A stretch of 64,000 nt of DNA from Dasypus novemcinctus (lineage: Eukaryota > Chordata > Mammalia > Cingulata > Dasypodidae): positions 180,773,216 to 180,837,215 of the forward strand of contig NC_080673.1 of the NCBI RefSeq assembly GCF_030445035.2, written 5' to 3'. The notes under the pieces were generated by a model. It had not been told where the DNA came from. It searched no databases and saw nothing but the letters and a program-made list of their open reading frames with translations. The translations under genes were made by a program, and so were the position numbers. Numbering within the stretch: the stretch's first letter is position 1; every line of letters begins with the position of its first letter. Below, in pieces: positions 60,924-64,000 of the stretch.

Positions 60924-61870
60924 AAAAGAGATTTCATTACTAGAAGAGTGGGGGGGGGGGGCTGCTATTACAACTACCAAAAATGTGAAAAAGCTTATTG
61001 GTTAGATATGCAGGAAGAATTATGAGATGCTTCATAGAAAAGGCCTAGATTGCATTGAAGAGAATGTTGTTAGAAATGCAGAAGCTAAAGGTACTTCTTG
61101 TGAGGTCTTAGAGAGAAATGATAAATGTGCAATTGTAAATTGGAAGAAAGGTGATGCTTGTTTTAAAGTTGCAGAGAACTTGGAAAACTTGAGTCGTCCT
61201 GATGTCAGGCAGAAGGTCGAATTTGAAACTAATGACCTTGGATATTTAGCTGAGGAGATTTCCAAACTAAATGTAAAAAGTACAGCCTGGCTTCTCCTTG
61301 CAGCTTATAACAAAAATGTGAGAGGAAAGGAGTAAGCTGAGAACTGAACTGCAAGATACAATGAAACCAGAACTTGATGGTTTGGGAAAATTCTGAGAAT
61401 AGTGATCCATGTGAGGTTTTAACCGAATATAGAACCAGTCACCATTTTAGTTAACTGGAAATGAAGTTATCCAGAAAATATTTGCAGACAGTCCTATTGT
61501 CTGATGACTGGCACCCCTGAGGACTGCACACAAAACTAACAAATTTTTGCAAGATCTGTATGAATGGAACCACTGCCAGCCTGGACTAAAAGAGACAGAA
61601 ATCTGAAGGAAAAATGGCTTCAAAGGCATATCCATGGAAGCTGAGGTCTGGACTGAAGACCTTCTCTGATCAAGGAAGTAAACCCACCCATGCATATGGA
61701 AAGTGTGAATATCCCTTAGCACTTGAAGAGAGTGGGTCTTTTGCCTTGTAAAGGAAGATTGCTGCCACTGCAATCCTCAGAAAGGGTGGAGCACATTCCC
61801 TGGGGATTAGGGAGAGTCTAGCCACCACCCCACTGTTCTCAGGAGGTTAAGCCTACACCTTAGAGGTTGC
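60924..61870 (+). mobile_element. MaLR internal region (gag-like remnant)
   Basis: Follows the order of the non-autonomous mammalian MaLR internal sequence. The frame 61027-61335 (102 codons) contains LGYLAEEISKLNVKSTAWLLL, comparable with the conserved phrase of MaLR internal regions. A G-run sits at 60949-60961. MaLR internal regions descend from an ERV-L gag-like gene and are not functional. The region breaks up by 61450 and joins minus-strand L1 near 61870. Confidence 0.6.
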
Positions 61871-61874
61871 ATAG

Positions 61875-63315
61875 AGTCTATTTGTCATCCCAGGCTTGGC
61901 TGCAGTTTCCTTCTATTGGTAGTGTTTTTATCAAGAAAGGGTGCTATATTTTGTCAAATGTCTCTGCATCAATTGAGATGATCATGTGTTTTTTTCCTAT
62001 CAATCTGTTAATGTGGGGCATTACATTAATTGATTTTCTTATGTTGAATCAATATTGCATACCATGGATAAATCCCACTTGATCATGGTGCATAGTTATT
62101 TTAGTATGCTATTGGATTGGTTTTTTAGTATTTTCTTGAGGATTTTTTCATCTATATCCTTAAGAGATATTGGTCTGTAGTTACCTTTTCTAATGGTATC
62201 TTTACCTGTCATTGATATGAGCATGATGTTGGCCTCTATAAAAAGAATTTGAGTAAAATTAGAGTGAAGTCTTCTTGAAGTGTTTGGTACAGTTTCCTCC
62301 TGAAGCCATCTGGTCCTGGGCTTTTCCCTGTTGGGAGGTTTTTGAATACTAATGCAATCTATTTATTAGTAATTACTTTACTGAGATCTTTTATTTCTTC
62401 TTGAGTCAAGGTAGGTAGTTTCTGTTTTTTCTAAGAATGTGTCCATTTCATCTAGGTTATCTAATTTGTTGGCATACAGTTGTTCCTAGCACACTTTTAT
62501 CACTCTTATTATTTCATTGCTGTTGGCAGTAATGACTCCTTTGCATTTCTTATTTTCATTATCGGTACCCTTTCTATTTTTTTTTTTTGTCAGTCTTGAT
62601 AAAGTTTTGTCATTTTGGTATATTATATTTTCATTTTCATTTGCCTCAAGATAGTTCCTAATTTTGCTTCTGATTTCCTTTTTAATCCATTGGTTTTATA
62701 AATAGTATGTGGCTTAATTTCCACATATTTGTGAATTTTCAGTTTCTCCCTCTTTTATTCATTTTTAGCTTCATTCTGTTGTAGTTGGGGAATATAAATT
62801 TTTTGATTTCAATATTTTTGAAATTATTGAGACTTATTTGTGACCCAACATATGGTTTATCCTGGAGAATGATCCATGTGCAGTCAAGAAGAATTTGTAT
62901 TCTGTTTTTGATTGATGAAGTGTTCTATGTATGTCTGATAAGTCTAGTTGGTTTAGTGTATCAGTTATGTCCCGTATTTCCTTATTGATCTTCTATATTA
63001 ATGTTGTACCCATTACTGCTAGTGATATGTTAAAATCCACTACTATTAATGCAGAACTGTTCATTTCTTTCTTCAATTCTGTAAATATTTGTTTCATATA
63101 TTTTAGGGCTCTGCTGTATGTGCATTTATAGTTGCTATATCTCCCTGTGAATTGTCCTCTTTATCAGTATATAATGACCATCTTTGCCCTCATGATTGTT
63201 GTTGATTTAATGTCTATTATATCCAATATTACTTTAGCTACCTCAGTTCTCTTTTGGTTACTGTTAGTGTATTATTTTTTTATTCCATCCATTTACCCTC
63301 AACCTACGAGTTTCA
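61875..63315 (-). mobile_element. LINE-1 ORF2, RT and endonuclease region
   Basis: Minus-strand ORF2, going from RT (reverse of ACATGATCATCTCAATTGATGCAG at 61966-61989, that is HDHLN-DA) upstream through the palm-preceding region to the endonuclease by about 63300. The RT text matches bases 45-75 of the window in opposite orientation. Broken frames throughout. Confidence 0.8.
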
Positions 63316-63316
63316 T

Positions 63317-63473
63317 GGAAAAGAAAAAAGTAGAAAAGCCCAGCTCTGCTAGAACCTGACCACGGGCTGCCCAGCCAACCAGAAACCGCTCAATGTCCCT
63401 TTTGTTTTCTCAGCTTCTGTCCAAGCCCAAGTCACAAAAGTAATTTCACTTTAATAAATATTTGCTTTGCAAA
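63317..63473 (+). pseudogene. Possible 3' end of an unidentified retrocopied mRNA
   Basis: Non-L1 sequence interrupts the minus-strand L1. It is GC-richer than its surroundings (GACCACGGGCTGCCCAGCC, 63358-63376), carries AATAAA at 63454-63459 and ends 13 bases later in an A-run at 63471-63481. That is the layout of a polyadenylated transcript 3' end. A frame entering it reads EKKKVEKPSSART then stops. I do not recognise the source gene. Confidence 0.5.
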
Positions 63474-63483
63474 AAAAAAAAGT

Positions 63484-64000
63484 GGAGTTACATACCAAGC
63501 AATATAGTTCAATAATATTGGCATTATAATTACACAAAAGGTTACCTTTACTCCATGTCTTTATTTCTTTACACTGCTTTGAACCACTGTCTAATGTCCC
63601 TTCCTTTCAATCTGAAGAACTCCCATTAGCATTGCTTTTAGGGCTGATCTAGTGGTGAAGAACTCCCTCATCTTTTATTTATCTGAAAACGTCTATCTCC
63701 CCCTCATTTTTTGAGAGTCTCACAGATATAAAATTCTTGACTGGAAGTTGTTTCCATTTATCACTTTAAGTATTTCCATCCATTGACTTCTTGCCTTCAT
63801 AGTTTCAGCACTTAATCTAATTGGGACACTATTGTAGGTAACACATTGTTTTTATCTTGCAGCTTGCAGAACTCCCTGTTCTTTGCATTCAATAGTATGA
63901 TCAGTATAAGATGGGGTGTTTTTCTCTTCCTGTTTATCCTATTTGGTGTTCTTGGTGTGATTTTGATGTGACTATTTTCCTAAATTTGGGAAGTTCTCTC
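63484..64000 (-). mobile_element. LINE-1 ORF1 region, continuation
   Basis: Minus-strand L1 upstream of ORF2. The stretch 63610-63745 is the antisense of the ORF1 C-terminal domain (reverse text giving an NEGEIDVFR-like and MREFFTTRSALK-like order). It continues past the window edge. Confidence 0.65.

Overview
This window looks like a repeat-dense, gene-poor stretch of a placental mammal genome. It is most likely xenarthran, and probably armadillo. The best taxonomic marker is a long tRNA-headed SINE at 55378-55796 that I recognise as the armadillo DAS type. Two short DAS-like SINEs (44632-44705 and 47536-47622) and a LINE-1 lineage with an unusually long, G-rich 3' UTR of roughly 2.8 kb agree with this. 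I found no intact host protein-coding gene, no structural RNA gene and no CRISPR-like array. The open reading frames are almost all chance frames inside transposons.

Layout. 1-5175: LINE-1 fragments in both orientations. 5785-23400: a single ERV-L-type provirus whose two LTRs lie 17 kb apart. About 11 kb of younger material splits its integrase gene: a solo LTR, a SINE, several L1 pieces and a CASP3 retrocopy. 23401-27552: sparse, old sequence with a MER5-like fragment and a MaLR-type LTR. 27553-34832: minus-strand remnants of at least two more ERV-L proviruses (called B and C here), interrupted by L1s and ending against a plus-strand LTR fragment. 34833-42445: old L2 and MIR pieces, L1 3' ends, one 5'-inverted L1 and a GATA microsatellite. 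42446-52505: MaLR LTRs, L1 3' UTRs including a fold-back, and a well-preserved minus-strand L1 (48314-51874) with a 16-bp target duplication. 52506-58200: mostly unassigned sequence plus the DAS SINE and MIRs. 58203-64000: minus-strand L1s and a MaLR element (LTR plus internal region) with another LTR nested in it.

The only recognisable host gene sequence is a processed, 5'-truncated and disabled copy of caspase-3 (CASP3) at 17539-18190, with 3' UTR-like sequence to about 18430. A short piece ending in oligo(A) at 63317-63473 may be the 3' end of another retrocopied mRNA that I could not identify.

I see no convincing novel functional system. The most notable signals are structural: the nested provirus with a matching target duplication across 17.6 kb; a 219-bp tract 97.7% identical between two inverted ERV-L copies whose flanks are much more diverged, suggesting gene conversion; L1 3' ends joined at the same integrase position in both copies; and several rearranged L1s. 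Family names come from recognition of motifs and consensus-like text, not from a database search, and most boundaries are good to about 10-30 bp unless a target duplication is given.
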